Positions 7,311-14,477 of a stretch of DNA of 14,800 bases are shown here, piece after piece; within the stretch, counting starts at the first letter, position 1; every line of letters starts with the position of its first letter. This DNA comes from an uncultured Porphyromonadaceae bacterium. Its GTDB lineage: Bacteria; Bacteroidota; Bacteroidia; Bacteroidales; Muribaculaceae. The stretch is from contig CAMVDK010000048.1 of NCBI GenBank assembly GCA_947166165.1, forward strand, positions 1-14,800. The letters run 5' to 3'. A model generated the notes under the pieces. The model was not told the DNA's origin. It ran no database searches and saw nothing but the letters and a program-made list of their open reading frames with translations. The position numbers and the translations under genes are program-made.

Positions 7311-7335
7311 GCTGAGGCCTTCGGCCAGCCTTGAG

Positions 7336-7388
7336 GCGGCGCGGCGGCAGGACCGGGAACATCACTCCCGCCCCTGCCGCCGCGCTGC
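7336..7388. terminator. Long GC-rich hairpin between convergent genes, likely bidirectional terminator
   Basis: GCGGCGCGGCGGCAGG (7336-7351) pairs over 16 positions with CCTGCCGCCGCGCTGC (7373-7388), with one G-T wobble. Within the loop, CGGGA (7354-7358) can pair with TCCCG (7366-7370). It lies between the stops at 7310 and 7395 of the converging ATPase and GH89 genes. Neither side has a clear T-run, so it may act as a transcript-end stabiliser rather than a classical intrinsic terminator. Confidence 0.6.
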
Positions 7389-7394
7389 ACGCGG

Positions 7395-9575
7395 TCAGGG
7401 CAGCAGGTGGGCGTATTTGTCGGCGAGGCTCCGTGAATAGGTGAGCACGTCGCCGGTGGCGGGCAGGGCGATGGGGGTGTGGTCGTCGGCCCAGGCGAGT
7501 TCGTAGGCGTAGACGCGCTTGTCGAAGGCCTCCTGGTCGAATTCCTTGCCTTGCTGCACGGCGGCGATGACATCGTCGACAAACATCTGCCAGCGGTGGT
7601 GGTAGTATTGGCCGGTGAGTCCGGCCCAGGTGCGGTTGGCGTAGTCGTCGAGGTCGCCGCCCCAGGTGGTGATGAGCCGGCGGGCGTTCATTTCGTAGTA
7701 GTCCTTGAGCTCCGGGGTGTTGCCGTAGTCGCGGGCCATGTCAATCCACTTCTGCACGGTGCAGTAGGGGTGATGGGCGGTGAGCCGGTCGGCGTCGGTG
7801 ATGATGTCGAGCATGAGCTGTCCCCTCTGGCGCAGTGCGGGCAGGTCGCGGCGGGTGTAGGCATCGTCGAACTGCTGCTTGGCGCGGTTGAAGGCCAGTC
7901 CGAGCACCTCGCGGCCGGCGGCGATGAGGTCGAGCGTCATGGCGTCGCGGCTCACGGTGGGCTGCTGCAGCAGGGTGAGCCAGGCGTGCACCATGCGGTC
8001 GGCGTGGTAGTAAATCTCGTCGCGGGTCCACTTGGCGCCCTCGCGCAGCCGGGGCGAGAAGTTGAACTGCGGCCCGCGGGTGTAGGCCGGGTGCACAAAC
8101 ACGTTCTGCGCGAGCGACCACCACGCCACACGCGCGGGCAGCGACTCGCCGCCGGCGTGGCGCTCGGCCAGGCGCGCGATGCGCACGCTGTCGGGCAGCT
8201 GGATGTCCCACGCCCGCTCGAGGATGTACTCATAGGGGAACTGCTGCACGTCGAGGCCCTCTAGTGTGGAACCCACGCCGATGAGGTCGGCCCCGGCTTC
8301 CTGGAAGGCCTTTTCGAGCTTCTGCCCGGCCTCGAGCACATTGCCCTGCATGGCCGACGAGCCGCCGAAGTTGCCCAGGTAGCACCATATGAAGGGTTGC
8401 CCGTAGAACCCATTGTGCATGCGCCACACCTCGAGGCGCTCGCAGAAGTAGTCGAGCATGGGCATCTTGCCGGCTGGCACGCCCTGCATCATGGCCCGTG
8501 TGCGCTCAGGAGTCCAGTCCTTGCGCTGGTAGTAGAGGAACCACGCCATCTGGAGCCACTCGGCCTTGGGGTCGGCGGCGGCCAGCGACTGGTAGATGTG
8601 CTTAGACACGCGGCCCAGGTATTCAGGTTCCCAGTTCGGCGGCGACATCTCGTTGAAGGGGTCGATGCCGTAGATGTGGTCGGTGCCGAACAGGCGTGTC
8701 TGCTCCTTGATGAAAAGTTTCTGGATTTTGGAGTAGAGCGGGTCTTCGGAGTCGAGGAAGTAGGTGTTGTAGGGCTTCTCGAACTCGTCCCACACCTCGA
8801 GCGGCTTGATGTCGGCCTTGGGGTAGAGTTGCGCGATGCGGATGGGCACGTGTCCGGCGAAGGCGGGCAGCACGGGGCGCATGTTGAGTGCGCGCTCGCG
8901 GGCCACAATCTGCTTTTGCAGGGCCGTCTGTGTGTCGAGCCAGTGCTTGGGCAGCGGGCCGCACCAGGCGTCGATGTTGGCCATGCGGTGCCAGGGCAGA
9001 TAACTGGGGCCGGTGAAGTAGGCGCGGATTTCGTCGTCTTTCATGCCCAACTTTTTCCACACCTCATACCATACGCTCTCCTGTCCGGTGATGGCCAGCG
9101 GCAGGTTGACGCCGTTGAGCGCCATCCAGTCGATGAAGCGCTCCCAGTGCTTCCATTGCCAGAAGACCATGGTGTAGCCGTAGGTGCAATAGTTGAGGAA
9201 GAATCGCTGCGGCACGCGGGCGTGCACCACCTCGCGGGCGGCCACGCCGGGCAGCACATCGGGCAGCTCGACGGGCACCTCGGCAAACCACGACACGGTG
9301 GTGCGGCAGTAGTTCTTCAAGTAGTGGTTCAGGCCGGTGGCCATGGCTCCGGCGTTGTTGCCACTGATGCGCACGCGGCCCGCGTCAGGCTCGATGACGA
9401 AGTAGTCGGCGTTGTCGGGCGGGGTCTGTACGAAGACGATGTGCTGGGCGAGTCGTGGCGAGAGGCGCTGCGCGAGGGCCTGGGCCTGTTCGACATCGGT
9501 GGCGCGGGCGGAGCCGGGCAGCACGGCTGCCAGCACGGCCAGCGCGAGGCTGAGGATGGTGGTGAATCGGGTCAT
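7395..9575 (-). CDS. Alpha-N-acetylglucosaminidase, glycoside hydrolase family 89 (NAGLU-like)
   Basis: A 726-residue secreted enzyme. ATG 9575 is chosen because it starts a clear signal peptide (MTRFTTILSLALAVLAAVLP, cleavage likely near SARA-T); upstream in-frame codons would only add a non-signal-like stretch. Three regions follow: a small N-terminal domain (about 30-115), a TIM-barrel (about 120-460) and an all-helical C-terminal domain (about 465-726), as in NAGLU and Clostridium CpGH89. The expected catalytic acids are present: E309 in YGIDPFNEMSPP (acid/base) and E439 in GVGSTLEGLD (nucleophile). Family enzymes remove terminal alpha-linked GlcNAc, for example from heparan sulfate or the alpha-1,4-GlcNAc caps of gastric mucin. 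The likely site is the periplasm. No SusC/SusD genes are beside it. It follows the lipoprotein gene after 92 bases and has no promoter of its own that I could see. Confidence 0.95.
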   Translation of the reverse strand: MTRFTTILSLALAVLAAVLPGSARATDVEQAQALAQRLSPRLAQHIVFVQTPPDNADYFVIEPDAGRVRISGNNAGAMATGLNHYLKNYCRTTVSWFAEVPVELPDVLPGVAAREVVHARVPQRFFLNYCTYGYTMVFWQWKHWERFIDWMALNGVNLPLAITGQESVWYEVWKKLGMKDDEIRAYFTGPSYLPWHRMANIDAWCGPLPKHWLDTQTALQKQIVARERALNMRPVLPAFAGHVPIRIAQLYPKADIKPLEVWDEFEKPYNTYFLDSEDPLYSKIQKLFIKEQTRLFGTDHIYGIDPFNEMSPPNWEPEYLGRVSKHIYQSLAAADPKAEWLQMAWFLYYQRKDWTPERTRAMMQGVPAGKMPMLDYFCERLEVWRMHNGFYGQPFIWCYLGNFGGSSAMQGNVLEAGQKLEKAFQEAGADLIGVGSTLEGLDVQQFPYEYILERAWDIQLPDSVRIARLAERHAGGESLPARVAWWSLAQNVFVHPAYTRGPQFNFSPRLREGAKWTRDEIYYHADRMVHAWLTLLQQPTVSRDAMTLDLIAAGREVLGLAFNRAKQQFDDAYTRRDLPALRQRGQLMLDIITDADRLTAHHPYCTVQKWIDMARDYGNTPELKDYYEMNARRLITTWGGDLDDYANRTWAGLTGQYYHHRWQMFVDDVIAAVQQGKEFDQEAFDKRVYAYELAWADDHTPIALPATGDVLTYSRSLADKYAHLLP

Positions 9576-9667
9576 GACGATAGTCGTTTGGTTATGAATG
9601 GTGGAGATGAATTGTTGAGTCAGCACGCTCGGTGGGCACCGGAGCGGGAACGCCGTTGCGGCGCGGG

Positions 9668-10552
9668 TCAATTGATTTGAACCACGAGGTAGTTGCTCTG
9701 CTCCCAGAAGCGGGTTGGATTGGTGATGATGAGCTTCTTGCCGCTGCCGGTGTCGGCGATGCTGTAGGAGCCTTCGGGGTGGCGCGACCAGAGCTTGACC
9801 TTGTTGCTGTGCAGGTCGATTTCGGTCAGGGTGCGCTTGTCGGCTTTGGTGAAGTAGCTCTTTTCGTAATCGCCCTCCATGATGCGGGTTTTGCCGAGGA
9901 ACTTTTTCTCAATGATTTTGTGTGCTTTGAGTTCCTTGTTCGAGCCGATGGCGTAGTAGCAGTTGTTGAGGGTGTTCACGTCGTCGGTGAGGCGTGCGTT
10001 CTCCTCCTGCACGGCCTTTTTCTGCTCGCGCTCGGTGTTGACGGCGGTTCCGAGCGAGTCGACGCGGCTGTTGAGGTTCTGGATTTCGATGTGCGCTGCG
10101 GCGAGCTGCTTGTTGAGGTCGTCGATGATGGCCTGCTGCGACTCGAGCTGGGCCTTGAGCCCTTCGATGGTGCGCTTCATCTTGTCGTTGTAGTTGTTCG
10201 ACTGGCTGAGCCTGCGCTCAAGCTCGGCGAGTTTCTGCTGGCGCTCGGCGATGGCCTGCTGGATGGCGGCCATGTCGGTGCGCAGCTGCTGCTTGCGGTC
10301 GGGCGCTTCGCGGCTCAGGTCTTGCACGCTGACGATGTCCTGCATCTGCTTGATTTGCAGCATGCCCTCGTTGATTTCGTCCATGAGCGCGAGCAGGCTG
10401 TCTTTTTCGGCCGAGGCCGTAGCGAGCGAGTCTTCGAGTTGGGTGTTGATGGAGTCGTTCTTGTTGTCCTCGTTGGAGTCAACTTTGCCGTTGCACCCGG
10501 GCATCAAAGCCATGGCGATGATGCCGAAGATGAGGTACTTAATCTTTTTCAT
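9668..10552 (-). CDS. Coiled-coil lipoprotein of unknown function
   Basis: A 294-residue protein. ATG 10552 gives a lipoprotein signal, MKKIKYLIFGIIAMALMPGC, with the acylated cysteine at 20. A low-complexity polar linker (21-45) is followed by a long helical, coiled-coil region (about 46-197) rich in Q, E, L and K, then a small globular C-terminal domain (about 198-294) with beta-rich character (IIEKKFLGKTRIMEGDYEKS, then WSRHPEGSYSIADTGSGKK). It should be anchored to a cell-envelope membrane. Similar lipoproteins are widespread in Bacteroidales without a known function, and the layout is that of a periplasmic spacer or sensor. Its start overlaps the end of rsmI by 14 bases. The alternative upstream in-frame start would destroy the signal peptide. 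Not assigned to a named family. Confidence 0.85.
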   Translation of the reverse strand: MKKIKYLIFGIIAMALMPGCNGKVDSNEDNKNDSINTQLEDSLATASAEKDSLLALMDEINEGMLQIKQMQDIVSVQDLSREAPDRKQQLRTDMAAIQQAIAERQQKLAELERRLSQSNNYNDKMKRTIEGLKAQLESQQAIIDDLNKQLAAAHIEIQNLNSRVDSLGTAVNTEREQKKAVQEENARLTDDVNTLNNCYYAIGSNKELKAHKIIEKKFLGKTRIMEGDYEKSYFTKADKRTLTEIDLHSNKVKLWSRHPEGSYSIADTGSGKKLIITNPTRFWEQSNYLVVQIN

Positions 10553-11294
10553 CTTGCTGAATGTTGATGTGGTGAGTATGTTTGAACTGGGCGTACTTGT
10601 CGACTTTCTTGGCCTGTGCGGGTTGGCATCCTGCGACCACGACGACGATTTCGCCTCGTGGCGCGGTGGCGGTGAAGTGGTCGATGAGTTGCGCCAGCGT
10701 TCCATTGACGGTGGAGTTGTGGAGTTTGGATATTTCGCGCGACACCGATGCCTCGCGGTCGGGTCCGAAGGCTTCGGAGAATTGCTGAAGCGTCTTGACC
10801 AGCCGCAGCGGCGACTCGTAGAAAATCATGGTCAGTTGCTGGGTCTTCAGCTCTTCGATGCGCGAGGCTCGCCCTTTTTTCTGCGGCAGGAAGCCTTCGA
10901 AGGTGAATCGGTCGCAGGGCAGTCCGCTGTTGACGAGCGCCGGCACGAAGGCGGTGGCGCCGGGCAGGGTCTCCACCTCGATGCCGAGCCGCCGGCACTG
11001 GCGTGCGAGCAGGAATCCCGGGTCGCTGATGCCCGGCGTGCCGGCATCGCTCACCAGCGCGAGCTGCTGCCCGGCCTGGAGCAGGTCGACGACGGCCTGC
11101 AGCGACTCGTGCTCGTTGAACTTGTGGTGGGCGCGCATGGGCGTGCTGATGCCGAAGTGGCGCATGAGCACTGCGCTGGTGCGTGTGTCCTCGGCCAGGA
11201 TGAGCGACACGTCGCGCAGCACCTGCACGGCGCGGGGCGTCATGTCGTCGAGGTTGCCGACCGGGGTGGGCACTATGTAGAGCTTGCCAGACAT
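10539..11294 (-). CDS. rsmI: 16S rRNA (cytidine-1402-2'-O)-methyltransferase RsmI
   Basis: A 251-residue protein of the tetrapyrrole-methylase fold. Diagnostic motifs are YIVPTPVGNLDDMTPRA (6-22), LAEDTRTS (33-40) followed by LMRHFGIS, LVSDAGTPGISDPG (80-93) and LPGATAFVPALVNSGLP further on. RsmI adds a methyl group from S-adenosylmethionine to the ribose of C1402 in the 16S rRNA decoding site, in the cytoplasm. The start ATG at 11294 places the conserved YIVPTPVGNL at the usual distance from the N-terminus. The last 20 or so residues (AKKVDKYAQFKHTHHINIQ) have no counterpart I recognise and overlap the start of the lipoprotein gene. The preceding gene ends 27 bases upstream on the same strand, so co-transcription is likely. 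Confidence 0.96.
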   Translation of the reverse strand: MSGKLYIVPTPVGNLDDMTPRAVQVLRDVSLILAEDTRTSAVLMRHFGISTPMRAHHKFNEHESLQAVVDLLQAGQQLALVSDAGTPGISDPGFLLARQCRRLGIEVETLPGATAFVPALVNSGLPCDRFTFEGFLPQKKGRASRIEELKTQQLTMIFYESPLRLVKTLQQFSEAFGPDREASVSREISKLHNSTVNGTLAQLIDHFTATAPRGEIVVVVAGCQPAQAKKVDKYAQFKHTHHINIQQDEKD

Positions 11295-11321
11295 TGCAGG
11301 GGGGTGATGGCTGGTGACGGG

Positions 11322-11984
11322 CTATGCGAAGTGGTTGCGGACAATGCCGAGGAACTCCTCCACCTCGGGCACGTTGATGTCCCAGCCGAGGTCGCCGAGG
11401 AAGTAGTCCTGGGCCTCTTCGTAGCTGTGCATGGCCTCAATCATGTTGATGGCGTCGACAAATTCGGCCTCGCTGCCCTCGAAGAGTTCGCGGCGGAAGC
11501 GGAACCGGTCGTTGATCGAGAAGGCTTTGCGCAGGTCTTTGGAGATGGTGCGTTGCAATTTCTGGTCGACACGCAGCGTGGGCTCCGAAAACGAGAACGG
11601 CGGTCGCGGCACATCGTCGTCGTCGGGTTCGGGTGTGTCAAGCTCGGGTTCGTCGAGGGGTTCGGGCACCGGCTCCGGCTCGGGCTGCTGGACGGGCTCG
11701 GGTGGCGCGACAGGCTCGTCGATGGGTTCAGGCTCGAGCTCGGGTTGCTGGACGGGTTCAGGCTCAGGCTGCTGGACGGGTTCAGGCTCGGGTTGCTGGA
11801 CGGGTTCGGGCTCGGGCTTGGCGGGCGGGGTGATGAGCTGAGCCATCTGGCCGATCAGGGTGGCTTGCTCGCGGATGCGGTCGTAGACCACCGCGGGTGT
11901 GTCGCTGCCATGGCGGTCGGCCACAAGCAGCAGGCCCTCAAGCTCATAGACGTGCGACAAAAGCTTCGTTAGTGCGTTGTCCAT
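11322..11984 (-). CDS. Conserved Bacteroidales protein with PEPEPVQQ repeats
   Basis: A 220-residue cytoplasmic protein in three parts. Residues 1-52 form a helical N-terminus. Residues 53-129 are a proline/glutamate-rich linker containing tandem PEPEPVQQ octads and ending in a DDDD run. Residues 130-220 are a compact helical domain (LRKAFSINDRFRFRRELFEG, then SYEEAQDYFLGDLGWD) whose sequence I recall as strongly conserved among otherwise unannotated Bacteroidales proteins near rsmI. There is no signal peptide. ATG 11984 is preferred to an in-frame TTG two codons upstream. A 63-base A/T-rich gap separates it from dacB, and it is followed by rsmI after 27 bases. Function is unknown. The conserved end with a variable acidic linker suggests a scaffold or binding role, which is inference. 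Confidence 0.82.
   Translation of the reverse strand: MDNALTKLLSHVYELEGLLLVADRHGSDTPAVVYDRIREQATLIGQMAQLITPPAKPEPEPVQQPEPEPVQQPEPEPVQQPELEPEPIDEPVAPPEPVQQPEPEPVPEPLDEPELDTPEPDDDDVPRPPFSFSEPTLRVDQKLQRTISKDLRKAFSINDRFRFRRELFEGSEAEFVDAINMIEAMHSYEEAQDYFLGDLGWDINVPEVEEFLGIVRNHFA
11747..11818. repeat. Three tandem 24-base units encoding PEPEPVQQ
   Basis: GCTGGACGGGTT recurs at 11747, 11771 and 11795, exactly 24 bases apart, with the rest of each unit differing at a few third-codon-type positions. A further partial copy begins at 11687. The period is a multiple of three, so gain or loss of units changes linker length without breaking the frame. Confidence 0.85.
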
Positions 11985-12020
11985 ATCCAATGCTATTTAG
12001 GTTGAACTAAAACGAGACTG

Positions 12021-12028
12021 CAAGTTTA
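12021..12028 (-). promoter_or_regulatory. Weak candidate -7 element upstream of the PEPEPVQQ protein gene
   Basis: On the minus strand TAAACTTG matches TAnnTTTG at seven of eight positions in the A/T-rich gap before the ATG at 11984. A -33 element at proper spacing is not convincing. Offered only because the gap is unusually A/T-rich for this region. Confidence 0.3.
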
Positions 12029-12047
12029 GCTATTTTTTTTGAAACAA

Positions 12048-13466
12048 TCACTTTTTTGCGCCAAAAATGTTGATGAGCATGCGGTCGATGAGGTTTTTGA
12101 GCTCGGCGCGGGGGCAGTTGTAGTTGTTCACGAGCACTGCAAAGGCATACTGCGGGTCGGCGGCGGGATAGTATCCCACGAAGCACTGCACGTCGGTCAT
12201 GCTGCCCGACTTGAGCACGATGTCGTTGCTCAGCCGCGTGGCCGGGAGCAGGGTGCCGATGCGCTTGCCGGCTTTGGGCATGAGGTCGCACAGCCGCTTG
12301 TCGGCATAGCGCCGCTGGGCCATGTAGGCGAGCATCTGCACAAACAGATGTGGAGAGGCCTTTCCGGCGCGGGCGAGCCCGCTGCCGTCGCGCATGAAGA
12401 GGGCCTCGCTGTCGATGCCTCGCGCCTTGAGCAGACGCTTGACGCACTCCACGCCGGTGCGGTCGAGGTTGCCGCCGCGCCAACTGTTGTCGCGCACGGC
12501 CACGGCGCGGAGCAGCGCGTGGGTGAACATGTTGTCGCTGCGGTCGAGCAGCGAGGCGATGATGTCGGTGAGGGCCGGCGAGCGGTGGGTGAGCAGCAGG
12601 CGTTCGGCCGGGTGACCGTCGCGGCTCAAGTCGCTATGGCCGAGCACACCCACTCCCTGGCGGCGCAGGGCGTCGGTCAGGCTGTCGGCCAGCAGCTGGC
12701 CGGGACTGGGATTGGCGAAGGTGAGGTTGTAGGTGCCGGGGCACACCTGGCCCATGAGCACCAGCGCCGGTGTGGCATACTCGAGGGCAAAGTCGACGTT
12801 CTCGCGGCTGGAGTTGAACTGCATTTTGTTGATCACCTGCACGTTGCTCAAGTGCGGGCGGGTGGTGAAGGTGGAGAACCGCCCCCATTTGTCTACTTTG
12901 AACGAAACGTGGGCCTCGTTGTCGGCATAGTTGAGCGAGTGCACGGCGGCGCCATAGTCCCACGCCAGGTCGCCCACGTCCCAGTGGATGCTGTAGGGCG
13001 GGTAGGGATAGAGCTGCTCGTCGATGAGCACGCGTCCTTCGATGGTGGCGATGCCCTGCTGCTTGACGGCCTGCACCACCTCGGTGACGATGCTGGGCTG
13101 GCCCTTGAAGTGGCGCGAGCCGAGCGTGGGGTCGCCGCTGCCCACCACCACTAGGTCGCCGCGAAGCGTGTCGCCGTGCTGGGTGCCGCGCAGCAGCACG
13201 CGGGTCTCGAACCGGAATTCGCCGCCCAGGGTCTCGAGGGCGACGGTCGAGGTGACGGTCTTCATTGTCGACGCGGTGACGATGGCCTGGTCGAGCAGGT
13301 GGCTGGCCACCACCTTGCCGGAGTCGAGGCGCATGACGGCCACGCCGGCGGCGGCGTGGCTCAGGGCTTTGTTGCTCACGAAGAGGTCGACCGCCTCCTG
13401 CTCGGTCATGCCCCAGGCTGTGAGCGCCACGAGCAGGCAGATGAGCGATGATGTGATCTGTTTCAT
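12048..13466 (-). CDS. dacB: D-alanyl-D-alanine carboxypeptidase/endopeptidase, PBP4 (DacB) type, peptidase family S13
   Basis: A 472-residue protein with a signal peptide (MKQITSSLICLLVALTAWGM) and all three penicillin-binding motifs in order: SxxK as S66-T-M-K69 in TASTMKTVTS, SxN as S310-D-N312 in LLDRSDNMFTHALLR, and KSG at 419-421 in IVLKSGSMTD. The long insert between the first and second motifs (about 240 residues) and the RDGSGLARAGKASP segment (359-372) are typical of S13 enzymes. PBP4 enzymes act in the periplasm, removing the terminal D-Ala of stem peptides and cutting cross-links, and bind penicillin. Length is normal for the family. The gene starts 34 bases after the HD-domain gene, with a run of eight C residues in the mRNA 11-18 bases before its ATG. 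Confidence 0.95.
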   Translation of the reverse strand: MKQITSSLICLLVALTAWGMTEQEAVDLFVSNKALSHAAAGVAVMRLDSGKVVASHLLDQAIVTASTMKTVTSTVALETLGGEFRFETRVLLRGTQHGDTLRGDLVVVGSGDPTLGSRHFKGQPSIVTEVVQAVKQQGIATIEGRVLIDEQLYPYPPYSIHWDVGDLAWDYGAAVHSLNYADNEAHVSFKVDKWGRFSTFTTRPHLSNVQVINKMQFNSSRENVDFALEYATPALVLMGQVCPGTYNLTFANPSPGQLLADSLTDALRRQGVGVLGHSDLSRDGHPAERLLLTHRSPALTDIIASLLDRSDNMFTHALLRAVAVRDNSWRGGNLDRTGVECVKRLLKARGIDSEALFMRDGSGLARAGKASPHLFVQMLAYMAQRRYADKRLCDLMPKAGKRIGTLLPATRLSNDIVLKSGSMTDVQCFVGYYPAADPQYAFAVLVNNYNCPRAELKNLIDRMLINIFGAKK

Positions 13467-13500
13467 CGGTTGATGTGGGGGGGGAAAGAGGGGCGGGTGG

Positions 13501-14124
13501 TTATTCGTCGGTGAATTCCATCAGATTGGCGGCTATGCCGTCGGCCAGCTGCACGAGCGAGCACAGTGGATGCTGGTCGCGGGCGGTGTTCAGGCTCTTG
13601 CCGGCCTCCACGCTCTGGAAGGGGAGGTCCCAGGCGGTCATGTGCCAGCGTATGGCCAGCAGCTCCTCCTGGGTGATGTCGAGGCCGCCCCACAAGGCCA
13701 TGATGGCCGACTTCTCGCCGTGGCCCATGGGGAAGTTGGAGTAGTCCACGTTGTAGGTGTCCACGTCCACCAGCAGGCCGTTGGCGTCCTTCTTCTTGCG
13801 CCGTGTGGGCACGTAGATGTCGGCCTTGCAGATGTCGTGGAGCAGCGAGGCGATGATCACGCTGGCGCGGCTCAGGCGGTGCTCCAGGTCGGGACGCTCG
13901 GCGATGACCATCTCGCGCAGCTTGAGTGCCGCGTGGCACACGTTGAGCGAGTGCTGAAGCAGCCCGCCGTCGCTGTTCAGGTGGTGGTTGACGCTGGCCG
14001 GGGCGGTGAAAAAGTGGTTGCGACCGTCGTCCAGGTAGTCGATCAGGTCGTCCACGCCCTCGCGCCCGGTGGAGCGCAGCAGCTGGATGAATTCCTCTTT
14101 ATTGGCTTTCAGATTGTAGTCCAT
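13501..14124 (-). CDS. HD-domain phosphohydrolase (YhaM-like HD fold)
   Basis: A 207-residue cytoplasmic protein with a complete set of HD-superfamily metal ligands: H58 in GGLLQHSLNV, H96-D97 in ASLLHDICK, H135 in PMGHGEKSA, H161 in IRWHMTAWD and D195 in VQLADGIAAN. The GGLLxH and LLHDxxK pair resembles the HD part of the YhaM 3'-5' exoribonuclease family, but the OB-fold domain of YhaM is absent. This is a stand-alone HD protein. Members hydrolyse phosphoester bonds in nucleotides or nucleic acids; the substrate is unknown. The ATG at 14124 has an A/T-rich leader (29-base gap from the preceding gene). It lies within the lpxB-dacB run and is probably co-transcribed. Confidence 0.88.
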   Translation of the reverse strand: MDYNLKANKEEFIQLLRSTGREGVDDLIDYLDDGRNHFFTAPASVNHHLNSDGGLLQHSLNVCHAALKLREMVIAERPDLEHRLSRASVIIASLLHDICKADIYVPTRRKKKDANGLLVDVDTYNVDYSNFPMGHGEKSAIMALWGGLDITQEELLAIRWHMTAWDLPFQSVEAGKSLNTARDQHPLCSLVQLADGIAANLMEFTDE

Positions 14125-14153
14125 ATTTTATAAATATATGAAAAGATTTTGCA

Positions 14154-14477
14154 TTAACGATTCTTCAGGTAGTGCCGCCAGGCGTAGTGCCGCCGGTGCT
14201 TGAGGTAGTCGGGCTGGTGCTGGTGGCTGTAGGCCTCGCGCTCGAAGCTGATGTTGCGGTAGGCGTTGCCCCGCATGGGCAGCCGCACGAGCCACTCCAC
14301 CACGTAAAGCACGTAGAACGGCAGCACGGCCAGCTCGAGCATCTGTCGGGTGTGGATGCGCTCGTGGTTGATGAGCTCCTGCGACAGATACACCCCTGGG
14401 TGTACAAACAACACACCCAGCAGGTTGATGGCCGAGAAATGTCCGAAGGGAATGTGTCGTGTGCGTACAATTTTCAT
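14154..14477 (-). CDS. Small HExxH-motif membrane-associated protein
   Basis: A 107-residue protein starting MKIVRTRHIPFGHFSAINLL at ATG 14477. A longer in-frame start at 14648 is rejected because it would lie wholly inside lpxB and encode an arginine-rich shadow sequence. It contains HERIH at 38-42, the HExxH zinc-binding and catalytic pattern, directly followed by a hydrophobic segment (LELAVLPFYVLYVVEWLVRL, 47-66). A conserved-looking SFEREAY at 77-83 follows, in which E81 could be the third ligand of a gluzincin. The C-terminus is rich in H, R and Y. I know similar unannotated proteins in Bacteroidetes, but no experimental function. Its ATG overlaps the lpxB stop (ATGA), so its translation is coupled to lipid A synthesis. 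A minimal membrane protease, or a degenerate relative of M56/M48 enzymes, is possible. Confidence 0.75.
   Translation of the reverse strand: MKIVRTRHIPFGHFSAINLLGVLFVHPGVYLSQELINHERIHTRQMLELAVLPFYVLYVVEWLVRLPMRGNAYRNISFEREAYSHQHQPDYLKHRRHYAWRHYLKNR

Noticed and set aside
9576..9671. Upstream in-frame start for the GH89 gene
   Set aside because: It would bury the signal peptide behind 32 non-signal residues and overlap the lipoprotein gene end. The ATG at 9575 gives a standard secreted N-terminus.
8397..9680. 427-codon plus-strand open frame
   Set aside because: It is antisense to the GH89 gene, whose catalytic motifs and signal peptide are intact. The plus-strand translation is V/H/G/E-rich low complexity typical of GC-rich antisense frames.
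11687..11818. Possible CRISPR-like or minisatellite array
   Set aside because: The 24-base units are contiguous without spacers and in frame with a coding sequence, so they are a protein repeat.
10194..11972. 592-codon plus-strand open frame with glycine- and leucine-rich repeats near its end
   Set aside because: It is antisense to rsmI and the PEPEPVQQ gene. The repeated DGFRLGLL-type stretch is only the reverse reading of the 24-base tandem repeat.
12039..13154. 371-codon plus-strand open frame
   Set aside because: It is antisense to dacB, which shows all three penicillin-binding motifs in the right order.
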